Assembly (NCBI GenBank): GCA_011526045.1
Contig: WYBE01000024.1
Location: 1 to 55,486, forward strand
Direction: 5' to 3'
Origin: Nevskiales bacterium
GTDB taxonomy: Bacteria > Pseudomonadota > Gammaproteobacteria > Steroidobacterales > GCA-2729495
DNA length: 55,486 nucleotides
This document shows, one piece after another, positions 9,636 through 19,070 of this stretch. Every line of letters starts with the position of its first letter. Position 1 is the first letter of the stretch. Position numbers and translations under genes: made by a program. The notes beneath the pieces were generated by a model. The model searched no databases and was not told the origin of the DNA. It saw nothing but the letters and a program-made list of their open reading frames with translations.

Positions 9636-11485
9636 GCGGCAACGGCACCGAGCACCATCAGCATCCACAGCAAATTGCCGTGGTCGCGCCGGCCAGTGCG
9701 CTGCTCGTCGAGGAGTTCCTGCACGCCGGCCGCCGGCAGTCCGGCCAGCGCGGCGGCACGGCGGATGCGATCGTCGGCGAAACCACTCTGCGCGAACCAG
9801 CTGCGCAATGGCACTACGAAGCCACGCTTGCCGGCACTGAGCAACTCGCGGGGCAAGCGTCGGCCCACCGTACGCCGAAGCACGGCCTTGCGCGTGAGGC
9901 CATCGAGCTTCACCGCCTTGTCGACGCCTGCCATCAGCTCGACCAGACGAAAGTCGAGGAGCGGTACGCGCGCCTCCAGCGACCAGGCCATCGTCATGCG
10001 GTCCACCTTGGTGAGCATGTCGTCGGGGAGCGACACCTTGTGATTGAAGTACATCAGTCGGTAGAACGGATCGCGATACGGACAGGCCTGCATGAGCGCA
10101 TCGACGATATCCTCCACCGGCTGCACCCGGTCCGCGGCCAGCAGCGCTTCCCGTCGCGACTTTTCGAGCCACGCAGCTTTGGTGAGAAGCCTCTCCTCGA
10201 AGGGTGCCGCGGTGGTGCGCAGCAGCCGCAGCCACTGGTCCACCCGGTAGCGTGTGCTGCCGCGCGCCACGCCTGCGGCCGCCGCGAGCACAGCGACCGG
10301 CAGTTTACGCAGCGGCGCCGGCACGCGCTGCCAGAGCCCCGCCACCTTCTCGACCTGGTATGCGCGGTAGCCGGAGAGCACCTCATCGCCACCGTCGCCT
10401 GTCAACACCATCTTCACGCGCGACACGGCGAGCTGCGCGACATGACTCGTGGGCAGAGCCGAGGAATCCCCGAAAGGTTCGTCGTAGTGGCGAGCCACCC
10501 GGGCAATGGCGCCGTCGAGATCCTCCGGAGTCACGGTGCGCTCGTGGTGGCGCGCCCCCACGGCGGCAGCCACCTGCCGCGCCAGGCCACGCTCGTCGAA
10601 AGCCGGGTCGTCGAACCCTATGGTGAATGTCTCCACCGGCAGCGACGTCTCGCCCGCCATCAGGGTGACGATGGACGAGGAGTCGAGACCACCGCTCAGG
10701 AACGCGCCAAAAGGTACGTCGCTACGCATGCTGATGCGTACGGCGTCGCGCAGCAGTTCCTCGAACTCGGCGTCCACCGTGGCGGCGTCACGGCGCATCG
10801 CGCCTTCGTCGACAGCCGGCAGGTCCCACCACCTGGACACGGTTACGGCCCGGCCGTCGGTCACGATACAGTGGCCGGGTTCCAGCTTGCGCACACCGGC
10901 AAACCACGAATGCGGCGCCGGGATGTAGCCCAGCGTGAGGTAGACATCCAGCAGCGAGCGGTCCGCAACGCGCGGGACGCCCGCAGCGAACAGGCTCTTC
11001 ATCTCCGATGCGAACAGGAAGCGGTCACCGTGAAGGCACCAGTGCAGCGGCTTGATGCCAAGCCGGTCGCGCGCGAGAAACAGCCGGCGCTCGCGTGCAT
11101 CCCACAGTGCGAAAGCCCACATGCCGTTGAACCGCGCGAGGCACTGCGCACCCCACCGGGCGTAGGCCTTCAGGATGACCTCGGTATCAGAGCGGGTCTG
11201 GAATGAGTCGCCCGCCGCCTCCAGCTCTGCGCGCAGTTCGAGGTAATTGTAGATTTCGCCGTTGAAGACGATGACGTTCCCGGTCACGGGATCAGTCATC
11301 GGCTGGTGGCCGGTCGCCGGATCGATGATCGCGAGGCGTCGGTGGCCGAGTCCGACGGGTCCGTCGATGAACTGGCCCTCGCCGTCCGGGCCACGGTGCC
11401 GGACCACGTCGGTCATCCGCCCCAGCACGGCGGAGTCCACCGGCGCCAGGCGGTCAGCGTTGAGGAAACCGGCGATACCGCACAT
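9632..11485 (-). CDS. asnB: Asparagine synthase-type amidotransferase (exopolysaccharide locus)
   Basis: Glutamine-hydrolysing amidotransferase, 617 aa, cytoplasmic. The N-terminal class II glutaminase has the nucleophile Cys2 (MCGIAG) and RGPDG at 31-35. The C-terminal ATP-pyrophosphatase domain has SGGLDSS at 264-270. Family members lie in many exosortase/EPS loci, where the target is thought to be a sugar carboxylate or unknown acceptor rather than aspartate; here that is an inference from context. The gene is followed, with a 4-nt overlap, by a secreted serine protease. It is divergent from the GT4 at 11638 across a 150-bp gap that contains a near-perfect CRP-type palindrome. Confidence 0.93.
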   Translation of the reverse strand: MCGIAGFLNADRLAPVDSAVLGRMTDVVRHRGPDGEGQFIDGPVGLGHRRLAIIDPATGHQPMTDPVTGNVIVFNGEIYNYLELRAELEAAGDSFQTRSDTEVILKAYARWGAQCLARFNGMWAFALWDARERRLFLARDRLGIKPLHWCLHGDRFLFASEMKSLFAAGVPRVADRSLLDVYLTLGYIPAPHSWFAGVRKLEPGHCIVTDGRAVTVSRWWDLPAVDEGAMRRDAATVDAEFEELLRDAVRISMRSDVPFGAFLSGGLDSSSIVTLMAGETSLPVETFTIGFDDPAFDERGLARQVAAAVGARHHERTVTPEDLDGAIARVARHYDEPFGDSSALPTSHVAQLAVSRVKMVLTGDGGDEVLSGYRAYQVEKVAGLWQRVPAPLRKLPVAVLAAAAGVARGSTRYRVDQWLRLLRTTAAPFEERLLTKAAWLEKSRREALLAADRVQPVEDIVDALMQACPYRDPFYRLMYFNHKVSLPDDMLTKVDRMTMAWSLEARVPLLDFRLVELMAGVDKAVKLDGLTRKAVLRRTVGRRLPRELLSAGKRGFVVPLRSWFAQSGFADDRIRRAAALAGLPAAGVQELLDEQRTGRRDHGNLLWMLMVLGAVAA

Positions 11486-11529
11486 GAACCAAAATTGTAG
11501 CGAACTGGCGAATCGGTCGGCGAGTCATG

Positions 11530-11573
11530 TTGTATGCTTTCCGGGATCGTGTGCTACCGTGACTGGTATCACA
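11530..11573 (-). promoter_or_regulatory. CRP/Clp-like site with -10 for asnB
   Basis: On the minus strand TGTGA-N6-TCACG (11573-11558) differs from the CRP/Clp consensus TGTGA-N6-TCACA in one base. A weak -10-like hexamer ATACAA (11535-11530) lies 22 bp beyond it. This is the spacing of a class II activator site, and transcription would begin about 38 nt before the asnB start. On the plus strand the same site lies 65 bp upstream of the GT4 at 11638 and could serve it as well. Confidence 0.5.
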
Positions 11574-11637
11574 GCATTTCAGGCAACGCCGGGCTCGATT
11601 CTGGCACGATCAGGAGCCAGCACGGAGTCCGTCACGC

Positions 11638-12750
11638 ATGAGAGTGCTCATTACCGTACCGCGAATTGAGATTCCCGGCGGGGTATCCAATTACTACCGT
11701 GTGTTACGGCCACACCTGGACCAGGACAAGATCTACTTCGAGATCGGGAGCATTCCCGGGCATTCGGGGCCGCTTCGTCGCGTGTTGCGACTTGCAGAAG
11801 ATTACGTGCGGTTTCATCGGACTCTGAAGCACAAGCAGATCGACCTGGTCCACCTCAATCCGTCCATGAACTCGTACGCTGTCTGCCGTGAGGGGCTCTT
11901 TCTCCTGATCGCCCTCGCCCATGGCAAGAACGTCCTGGTGTTCTTTCGCGGATGGCGTCCATCGGTGGAGGCCACCATTCGTCGTCGGTTCAGAAGACTT
12001 TTTCAAGCCATTTATGGGCGCGCCCGGGCCACGGTCGTCCTGGCAGGCGAATTCCAGGAAACGCTCGTCAGCCTGGGAATTCCAGGGCCGTTTTTCATCG
12101 AGACGACCGTCGTGGAAGACGAGGTCTTCTCGGCTCCATCAGGCGTGAGTACTCATACGACGCAACGAGAGGGATTCCGCGTGCTTTTTCTGTCCCGCCT
12201 CGTTGCCGGCAAGGGCCTGCCCGAGGCCCTCGACGCGATCGCGCTGTTGCAAACGACGGTTCCAGACGCGACCCTGGACATCGCCGGCGACGGACCGCTG
12301 CGTGAATGGGCGGAGCGTGAAGTCGACCGCCGGGAGCTGCGGGGCGTGCAGTTCCTCGGCCACATCAGCGGCTCCGAGAAACACTCCGCGTTTGAGCAAT
12401 CCGACGCCTACCTGTTCATGTCGCTGGCCGAAGGCATGCCAAACTCCGTACTGGAGGCCATGGCCCACGGCTTGCCAGTCGTCACGCGCCCTGTGGGTGG
12501 CCTGCGCGATTTCTTCGTTGACGGCGTCATGGGGTATGCGGTCGACAGCACCGACGCTGCGGACTTCGCCCGACGCCTGGCGCAGCTCGCGGCAGATCCA
12601 GCGCTGCGTGCCTGCATGGGCCGCCACAACCGCGACTACGCGCGCAATCGCTTTACCGCCTCGGTCGTCGCGAGTCGCCTGCTCGCCATCTACGACACCC
12701 TGCGGCCCGCGGTTGCCGGCGGCTGCACGACCGACACCGATGTGCGATAG
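11638..12750 (+). CDS. Glycosyltransferase family 4 (GT-B)
   Basis: Retaining GT-B sugar transferase, 370 aa, cytosolic face of the membrane. The acceptor-side N-terminal domain opens with a Gly-rich loop (IPGGVSNYY, about 12-20). The donor domain carries the family's E-x7-E element (EGMPNSVLE, about 264-272) and a Gly-rich loop near LSRLVAGKG. GGAG lies about 10 nt before the ATG. First gene of the plus-strand run 11638-17857. Donor and acceptor cannot be deduced. Confidence 0.9.
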   Translation: MRVLITVPRIEIPGGVSNYYRVLRPHLDQDKIYFEIGSIPGHSGPLRRVLRLAEDYVRFHRTLKHKQIDLVHLNPSMNSYAVCREGLFLLIALAHGKNVLVFFRGWRPSVEATIRRRFRRLFQAIYGRARATVVLAGEFQETLVSLGIPGPFFIETTVVEDEVFSAPSGVSTHTTQREGFRVLFLSRLVAGKGLPEALDAIALLQTTVPDATLDIAGDGPLREWAEREVDRRELRGVQFLGHISGSEKHSAFEQSDAYLFMSLAEGMPNSVLEAMAHGLPVVTRPVGGLRDFFVDGVMGYAVDSTDAADFARRLAQLAADPALRACMGRHNRDYARNRFTASVVASRLLAIYDTLRPAVAGGCTTDTDVR

Positions 12751-12834
12751 CGCCCGCATTGTGTTCGACGCCAACTGTAGCGGCTGCGCAATAGTGCCCG
12801 CCGAACCGGATGGCGGTTATGCTGTTGGCTTCGT

Positions 12835-14730
12835 ATGCCTCGAACTCCGTCAATGGCACTGGACAACCTGCCAGTGACGCGACGCATAGGCTGGGCGCAA
12901 TCCGCGCTGTGGTTCGGGCGCCGGCTCGCGGTCATGCCTCCGGCCGAGCTCGCTCACCGTATCACAAATACGCTCTACAACACCCTCGTGCCGCTGGCGC
13001 TCAACGTTCCGTCGGCAGTGGCTGACAGCCCGTTCGTGATGGGTCACGCGGCCTGCCTGTTTCGGCCCACGATCGCAACGGATCCCCGCGATGCCGACCG
13101 ACTCCTGTCGGGCGAGGTGCCTGTTTATGGTCGCTGGATCCCGCTGCGCACCGACTCCCGCTTCTGGCACACGGACCCGCTCACCGGCGCGTCCTGGCCG
13201 CTGGTCGCGAGCGGGCGCATCCACTACCGCGTCGGCAATGCGACGGGGGACGTGCGCATCACCTGGGAACTCAACCGCCTGCAGCACCTCGTCAGCCTCG
13301 CCACCATCGCCGCCGCCGATCCAGCCGCGCGCCCCAGGGCTGTGGCACTGTTCGAAGAAAGAGTCATAGCGTGGGAGACGGCAAATCCGGCTGGCATGGG
13401 CGTGAACTGGATCTCCGCAATGGAGTGCGCGCTGCGCATGGTGGCCGTCCTGCATGCATTCGACCTCCTGCGCGCCTGGGTAGCCCCCCCCACCCGAGCG
13501 GTAGTGGCCCGGATCGCCGTGGTCCACGCCCGCCACATAGAGCGCCATCTGTCGCTGTACTCGTCAGCCGGCAATCACACGATCGCCGAAGGCGTGGGAC
13601 TGCTGTATGCGGGTGTGCTGCTGCCCGAGACCCGGGAGACGGCCCGCTGGCAGTCCCGTGGACGCCAATTGCTTGCGCGCGAGGCACAGCGCCAGGTGCT
13701 GCCTGATGGAGGCGGACTCGAGCAGTCCACTGGTTATCTTGTGCAGGTACGCGATCTGCTCGCGCTGGCACGATTGCTGCTGCACCATGCGGGCGCACCG
13801 GCCGAGCCCACCGTCGATGCGGCTGTGGACCGCGCCAGCGTATTCCTGCGGACGCTGGATGGGGGCACCGGGTCGCCACCGCTGATTGGTGACGATGACG
13901 GCGGCGCGGCGCTCGTGCCGGGATTCACACCGGATCCACGGCCCAGCCCCGCGTGCGGCCGCCACACGTTCCATGACTTCGGGCTGACGGTCATAGCCAA
14001 TGGCCGCGGCGAGCGCCTCGTCTTCCTGCACAACCCGCTGGGCATGGCGCCGAGGCACGGCCACGGCCACGCGGACTGCCTCTCGGTGCTGCTCGATGTC
14101 GGCGGCAGCCCGGTGCTCATAGACACAGGGACCGGACAATATGGCGGCGACCCCGTGTTCAGGCACTACTTTCGTTCTACCCGGGCCCACAATACGGCGA
14201 CAATCGACAACTCGGACCAGGCCATCCAATCAGGCGCGTTCCAGTGGCAGCGAGCGTATGTGCCCCGCGTACTGGCCGCCCGCGAGGTCAGTGGCGGGTA
14301 CTTGCTGGTCGCCACCCACTCGGGCTATGCGGGTCGGCCGGCCCGTCACGTCCGGGGACTTTTCTACCTGCCGGAACGACTCCTCGTTGTACGCGACGTG
14401 GTGGAGGCTCCTGCCGACGCCCGGATAACGGCCCGATGGCACCTGGGCTGCCACGTTGAACCGGCCCAAGGCCAAAACGAGTTTGCGCTCCGAACCGCGG
14501 CCGGGAAGCACCTGACATTGTCGCTTCGCGGTGGAACCACCCGCATGGTGCGCGGTGAAACGGATCCTCCGCTCGGCTGGCGATCCGAAGTCTATGGCCA
14601 GCGCGAGCCCTGCGACGTGATCGAATTAAACGGCACCGGTCCCTGTGAGTGGGTGAGCGTATTCAGGCTGGGAGCCGTGGCGGCCGGCGCCGTTGAGGAA
14701 GCCCTCGCGCTCCTCGGCACCACGCACTGA
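12835..14730 (+). CDS. Heparinase II/III-family protein
   Basis: 631 aa. An N-terminal alpha/alpha-toroid region is followed by a C-terminal beta-sandwich domain typical of heparinase II/III-like polysaccharide lyases; the conserved HGHGHAD segment lies at about 409-415 and is followed by LIDTGTGQYGG. Members are frequent in exosortase-linked EPS loci next to GT4 and asparagine synthase genes, where they may trim or remodel uronate-rich chains. No clear signal peptide was seen at either candidate start (12835 or the in-frame ATG at 12853), so its compartment is uncertain. It lies 84 bp downstream of the GT4 and is probably co-transcribed. Confidence 0.88.
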   Translation: MPRTPSMALDNLPVTRRIGWAQSALWFGRRLAVMPPAELAHRITNTLYNTLVPLALNVPSAVADSPFVMGHAACLFRPTIATDPRDADRLLSGEVPVYGRWIPLRTDSRFWHTDPLTGASWPLVASGRIHYRVGNATGDVRITWELNRLQHLVSLATIAAADPAARPRAVALFEERVIAWETANPAGMGVNWISAMECALRMVAVLHAFDLLRAWVAPPTRAVVARIAVVHARHIERHLSLYSSAGNHTIAEGVGLLYAGVLLPETRETARWQSRGRQLLAREAQRQVLPDGGGLEQSTGYLVQVRDLLALARLLLHHAGAPAEPTVDAAVDRASVFLRTLDGGTGSPPLIGDDDGGAALVPGFTPDPRPSPACGRHTFHDFGLTVIANGRGERLVFLHNPLGMAPRHGHGHADCLSVLLDVGGSPVLIDTGTGQYGGDPVFRHYFRSTRAHNTATIDNSDQAIQSGAFQWQRAYVPRVLAAREVSGGYLLVATHSGYAGRPARHVRGLFYLPERLLVVRDVVEAPADARITARWHLGCHVEPAQGQNEFALRTAAGKHLTLSLRGGTTRMVRGETDPPLGWRSEVYGQREPCDVIELNGTGPCEWVSVFRLGAVAAGAVEEALALLGTTH

Positions 14731-14827
14731 GACTTCCCGAAACCGCCGACCAGCGCAAAGCGCAAGCTCCCCGGCCAGAGACAGGATGAACCCCAGCCTC
14801 TCCCGATTGTTGTGACGAGAAATCCTC

Positions 14828-16015
14828 ATGAGCCGAAAAGCCCTGATCTTCATTGAAGACAATACATTCAGTCACGACAACCGGGTGATCAGGGAAGCAA
14901 CCGCGTTGGTCGACGCCGGCTGGGATGTGACGGTTGTATGCGCCAGGTACCCCGGCGACCCATTCTTCAAGCGGATCAGCGCCAGCCTGCGCGTCTATTT
15001 CTTTCCGAAACCCAACGCGATCAGTGCGGTTGGGCATATCGCCGAGCATGCGATTACCCTGATGCTGGGATCAATGCTCGTGCTCTGGGTGCAAATCCGG
15101 CACGGCTTTCAGATTCTGCACGCATGCAATCCGATGGACACACTGTGGTTGCTGGCGGCGCCCTATCGACTATTCGGCAAGAAGTTCATCTACGACCAGC
15201 ATGACCTGTGCCCGGAGCTTTATCTCTCGCGCGGGGACGCAAATGATCAGGGCTACCTTTTCAAGGCGCTTCTTCTCCTGGAAAGGATGTCGTACCGGAC
15301 TGCTGCAGCAGTGATAGCCACGAACGAAACCTACAAGTCCATTGCGATCGAGCGGGGCGGGCGCAGTCCCGACTCCGTATTCGTCGTGAGAAACGGCCCG
15401 GACCTGGGAAAGTTCCACCCCGTCGAGCCACGCAACGATCTGAAGAAGAACGGAGAAATCCTTGTTGGATATCTGGGAAACATCAACATTCAGGATGGCG
15501 TGGACCATCTTCTCATCGCCGCAAAGCAGATTGTGCTGGAGCAGGGCCGCAAGGATGTTCGTTTTGTGCTGGTTGGCGGCGGGACGTATCAGCCGGAGCT
15601 CGTGAAGCTATCCAGGCGGATGGGGCTCGCGGACTGCGTGACTTTTGCCGGTCGCCTGCCGGACGAAGACATGCTCAGGACCCTGTGCGCCTGCGATATC
15701 TGCGTGCAGCCGGATCCTTACAACCCCTTGAATGACGCATCTACAATGAACAAGGTGATGGAATACATGGCGCTCGGCAAGCCGGTGATTGCCTATGACC
15801 TCAAGGAAACCCGCTTCAGCTGCGGGAACGCGGCTGTCTATGCGGATCCACATGATCCACAGGACCTTGGCCGGAAGATCCTCGAACTGGCTGATGATGC
15901 CACTCGTCGCAACGAGATGGCGGCGATGGGCCGAGAGCGCGTCGAGAAGGTACTGGACTGGCGGTTATCGGTGCCACACCTGCTTGCCGCCTATGAGTAC
16001 GCCCTGAGACGCTGA
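14828..16015 (+). CDS. Glycosyltransferase family 4
   Basis: GT-B fold, 395 aa. The N-terminal domain begins with ALIFIEDN and the SHDNRVIREA motif (about 17-26), which is common in EPS glycosyltransferases of this type. The donor-binding C-terminal half has LVGYLGNINIQDGVD (about 215-229) and a distal segment with QPDPYNPLND and EYMALGKPVIAYD. In place of the usual E-x7-E acidic pair it has NDASTMNKVMEYMALGK, a variant found in this subgroup. It follows the heparinase-like gene after 97 bp and precedes the acetyltransferase by 35 bp. Sugar specificity is unknown. Confidence 0.9.
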   Translation: MSRKALIFIEDNTFSHDNRVIREATALVDAGWDVTVVCARYPGDPFFKRISASLRVYFFPKPNAISAVGHIAEHAITLMLGSMLVLWVQIRHGFQILHACNPMDTLWLLAAPYRLFGKKFIYDQHDLCPELYLSRGDANDQGYLFKALLLLERMSYRTAAAVIATNETYKSIAIERGGRSPDSVFVVRNGPDLGKFHPVEPRNDLKKNGEILVGYLGNINIQDGVDHLLIAAKQIVLEQGRKDVRFVLVGGGTYQPELVKLSRRMGLADCVTFAGRLPDEDMLRTLCACDICVQPDPYNPLNDASTMNKVMEYMALGKPVIAYDLKETRFSCGNAAVYADPHDPQDLGRKILELADDATRRNEMAAMGRERVEKVLDWRLSVPHLLAAYEYALRR

Positions 16016-16050
16016 TCGGTCGACCGCGGCCCGTGAAGGAGATGTCGGGC

Positions 16051-16590
16051 ATGAAACGGATGAAGCTGCAACTGTTGTTCCTGGCGCTTGCGCTGTTCAA
16101 TGCGCTGCACCGGGCGCTCGCATTTCGTTGCCTTCGACGGATTCTCTACCGGCTTGCAGGCTTCGAGGTCCATGGCTCGGCATCTGTCCATGACGTGCGC
16201 TTCTTTTCCTTCGGGCGACTTTCGATTGGCGCGGATTCCATCGTCAATCGCGGTTGCTACCTGGACAACCGCAGAGGAATGTCGATCGGCGACAGCGTCG
16301 TGATTGCCCACGACACGAAGATCTACACGCTCGGTCATGACGTCAACAGTCCCGATTTCGCCACCGCTGGGGCGGGTGTACGGATCGAGGACTATGCCGT
16401 GCTCTTCAGCAACGTCCTGGTGATGCCTGGAGTCACCATCGGTCGCGGAGCGGTTGTGCTTCCCGGGTCTGTCGTCGCGCACGATGTCGAACCAATGTCG
16501 ATTGTCGGCGGCAATCCGGCAGTGCGCAAAGGTGTGCGCCACGACGTGCACCGAGACAGGGTTCTTCATCATTACTGGTGCGCACCCTGA
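16051..16590 (+). CDS. Left-handed beta-helix acyltransferase (O-acetyltransferase type)
   Basis: 179 aa with hexapeptide repeats (IGADSIV, IGDSVVI, IGRGAVV, VVAHDVEPMSIVGGNPA) and a putative active-site His in YTLGHDVNS. It most resembles WcaF/maltose-O-acetyltransferase-type enzymes that acetylate EPS sugars from acetyl-CoA in the cytoplasm. An N-terminal hydrophobic helix (LQLLFLALALFNAL) suggests membrane contact. The start at 16051 is preferred because AAGGAG lies 9 nt before it; GTG 16033 and ATG 16042 are alternatives. The next 289 bp to 16879 hold a small CTGTCG/CGACAG hairpin (16600-16620) and no gene that I can support. Confidence 0.88.
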   Translation: MKRMKLQLLFLALALFNALHRALAFRCLRRILYRLAGFEVHGSASVHDVRFFSFGRLSIGADSIVNRGCYLDNRRGMSIGDSVVIAHDTKIYTLGHDVNSPDFATAGAGVRIEDYAVLFSNVLVMPGVTIGRGAVVLPGSVVAHDVEPMSIVGGNPAVRKGVRHDVHRDRVLHHYWCAP

Positions 16591-16879
16591 CATGTCGCAC
16601 TGTCGAATCGGACGCGACAGCTGCGCCAGGCCTTAGGCGGGTCTCGACCATGCGTAGCAGTGTCTGCATGATTCCCGGCATTCGAGCCCAGGATGTGGAT
16701 GAGCAACCACGACGAGCTGCACTGTGGTCCCGCGCATGTTCGGGACCTGCGTCCCTGGCCAGCCGCGGTCATGCGGTCAGCTGCTTGGCGCGACGGCATC
16801 GCTGTCAGCGGGCCAGGGTCGTGGCCAGGGCCGGCAGGCGATCGCCACATTAAATGAACTGATACGCAAGGGAGGAAGC

Positions 16880-17857
16880 ATGGCCTCGGTCCGGTTCTCT
16901 TGTCCACAATGCGGATTTCTGCAGGACACCTCCGTGCAGACAGCCAATTGCACGAACTGCGGCCACGCGTATCTCGCGGATGGCAATGTCTACAATCTGG
17001 TGTCCGGCGCCACCGATCGCAAGCACGAGCAGGCTTTCTACGACGCGGCATACGAGAATCGAGGCGCAACAAGACCGAGATCAATCGAGGAAAGCGTCAG
17101 TCTTTGGGACAAGCGCCATCAGCCCGAGCTCGCCGTTGTCCGCGATGCGGTAGGCAACGTGTCGGGCCTGGATGTCCTCCTGCTCGGCAACGGCGCGTCG
17201 GAGAAGGAGCTCGCGTTCCTGCTGCAGCGGCCACGCACACTGGTGTATTCGGATCTGTCGGTACAGGCTTCGCTGAAGATTCAGGCCCGGTACAGCTTCG
17301 ATGAATTCCGCGATCGAATGCTGTTCGCAGCCGTGGATGCGCAGTCGATACCGTTCGCGGACGAGTCCTTCGACGTCGTCTACGGCTTCGCATTCGTGCA
17401 TCACCTGCCTGATGTTGCGGGTTTCATTCGGCAAGTCCACCGGATCCTCCGGCCGGGTGGCCATGCGGTTTTCATGGACGATGCGTATGCGCCCATCTGG
17501 CACAAGGCCAAGCAATCCGTACTCAAGCCATTGATGCGTTACAGCCATCGAACGTCAGGCATCTCGCCGGAAGATTACCGGTTCTCCATGAGTGGCGGAT
17601 TTCGCGAGAAGGATCTCGCCGAGATGATCGTGGCAACCGGCGCAGAGCCCTGGTTTCGACGAATCTCGCTCATCACCTTCCTCGTCTTCCGGGCCGCCGA
17701 AAAGCTGCTGCCGGCCACGGCGTCGCGCCGGCTGCAGTCAAGTCACGTACCCGACGTCACGTGCGCCACGGACCGGGCACTTGCACGGCTCAGCCTGTTC
17801 CGCAACAACCAGATCAGACTGATTTGGGGTTTTTCCCGCCCCGGGCGTAGCTCCTGA
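16880..17857 (+). CDS. Zinc-ribbon-bearing SAM-dependent methyltransferase
   Basis: 325 aa. The N-terminal Cys4 ribbon is CPQC (Cys8/Cys11) with CTNC (Cys24/Cys27). A class I Rossmann methyltransferase core follows, with motif I as LLLGNGASEKE (about residue 100), an acidic residue after the second strand (VYSDLS), and the FVHHLPDVAGF and RILRPGGHAVF segments. The start at 16880 is set by a strong AGGGAGG 5-11 nt upstream. The longer open frame from 16724 has no support. The likely role is methylation of a sugar or lipid-linked intermediate in the EPS pathway, inferred from context only. It ends the plus-strand run and is convergent with the GT4 at 17913. Confidence 0.88.
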   Translation: MASVRFSCPQCGFLQDTSVQTANCTNCGHAYLADGNVYNLVSGATDRKHEQAFYDAAYENRGATRPRSIEESVSLWDKRHQPELAVVRDAVGNVSGLDVLLLGNGASEKELAFLLQRPRTLVYSDLSVQASLKIQARYSFDEFRDRMLFAAVDAQSIPFADESFDVVYGFAFVHHLPDVAGFIRQVHRILRPGGHAVFMDDAYAPIWHKAKQSVLKPLMRYSHRTSGISPEDYRFSMSGGFREKDLAEMIVATGAEPWFRRISLITFLVFRAAEKLLPATASRRLQSSHVPDVTCATDRALARLSLFRNNQIRLIWGFSRPGRSS

Positions 17858-17860
17858 GCG

Positions 17861-17899
17861 CCACGCGCGAGGCCGTCGGGATTTGCTGGCCGCGCGTGG
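17861..17899. terminator. Hairpin between convergent genes
   Basis: CCACGCGCG-A-GGCC (17861-17874) pairs with GGCCGCGCGTGG (17888-17899) around a 13-nt loop, leaving one bulged A. It lies between the stops of two convergent genes and has no T-run, so it may be a bidirectional, possibly Rho-assisted, transcript end. Confidence 0.45.
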
Positions 17900-17912
17900 A
17901 GTAGCGTATGCC

Positions 17913-19070
17913 TCACGTGCGCCCGAGGATCGAGCGGTAAATCTCCTCATAGCGCTGCACGCAGCCGTCCATCGAGAAGCGGGACTCAACGGCTTCGCGC
18001 CCACGCCGGCCCATGGCCGTCCGAACTTCGTCGTTCTCCAGCAGCCGGATGACATGCGACGCGGCGACGGCTGCATCGTTGTCTGCCACCAGGTGGCCCT
18101 CCACGCCCTCGTGGATCAACTCACGCGTGCCCCCGCCGTGCGTGGCGACCACGGGAATTCCGCAGGCCATTGCCTCGAGCACCGAGTTGGACAGGCCCTC
18201 TTCGATCACCCGGAAGTTCGTGAACAGGCATGCCACGTCCAGCAATTGCGTGACGTGGTCTGCGTCCAGACGCCGGCCCGCCAGGACGACGCTCCGCTCG
18301 AGCCCGAGGGCGGCACGGCGTGCCTCGACGATGCCGCGCAGCGGACCGTCGCCGACGACGATAAAGCCGGTGTCCGGCCGCGCGGCGGCGACACGGGCAG
18401 CCATGGCGAGGAACGCCTCGTGGTCCTTGTAGACCGAGAGGGTCGCGACCATGCCGACAACCCGCCGGAAGCCGGTGAGCCCGAGTTCCGAGCGCAGTCG
18501 CGCATCCCGGGCCGGATCCGGCGTGAACCGTGCGAGGTCTATGCCGTTGTAAATCACCCGGAAACCCGGGCGTCGCTGACGAAAGCGACTGTCGAAGCCC
18601 GCCTCCGAGTTGGACACCAGCACGTCGCAGGCGCGCGCCTGCACGAGGCGGCACACCCGGTATAGCCAGTTCGGGTCGCTGCCGTCGCGGATGGCCGAGG
18701 ATACGTGGGGAATTCCGGTGAGGCGGGCGGCCGCAATGCCGAACATGCTCGCGAGGTTCAGGAACGAGTGGATCACGTCGATGCGCTCGCGATGCAGGAG
18801 GTCGACAAGGCGTCTGAGTGGACCGGGAAGGTCCCATCGCCCCTGCCGCCCGAGGCTGGCCATGGTCACGTGCGGCGCCGCTGCGAGATCCCGCGCGAAC
18901 CCGTCAGCGGCACCGTCCTGCGCGCCGATGGTCACGACGGTAACCGCGTAGCGCGCGGGATCGAGATGGCGCGCAAGCAGGGTGACCTGCCGCTCTGCGC
19001 CACCGACCTGCAGCGATGGCACGAGCAGCATCAGCCGCAGGCGTTCCACGGCCGGGGCTGACCCGCTCAC
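17913..19070 (-). CDS. Glycosyltransferase family 4
   Basis: GT-B enzyme, 385 aa from the GTG at 19070. The N-terminal motif LVPSLQVGGAERQ (about 15-27) is the classic acceptor-loop signature of GT4 proteins. The C-terminal donor domain has EEGLSNSVLEAMACG with the E-x7-E pair. The start is chosen because GTGA overlaps the upstream beta-helix stop by 4 nt; a longer GTG at 19085 is possible. It is the last gene of the nine-gene minus operon that begins at 29024. Donor and acceptor are unknown. Confidence 0.9.
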   Translation of the reverse strand: MSGSAPAVERLRLMLLVPSLQVGGAERQVTLLARHLDPARYAVTVVTIGAQDGAADGFARDLAAAPHVTMASLGRQGRWDLPGPLRRLVDLLHRERIDVIHSFLNLASMFGIAAARLTGIPHVSSAIRDGSDPNWLYRVCRLVQARACDVLVSNSEAGFDSRFRQRRPGFRVIYNGIDLARFTPDPARDARLRSELGLTGFRRVVGMVATLSVYKDHEAFLAMAARVAAARPDTGFIVVGDGPLRGIVEARRAALGLERSVVLAGRRLDADHVTQLLDVACLFTNFRVIEEGLSNSVLEAMACGIPVVATHGGGTRELIHEGVEGHLVADNDAAVAASHVIRLLENDEVRTAMGRRGREAVESRFSMDGCVQRYEEIYRSILGRT

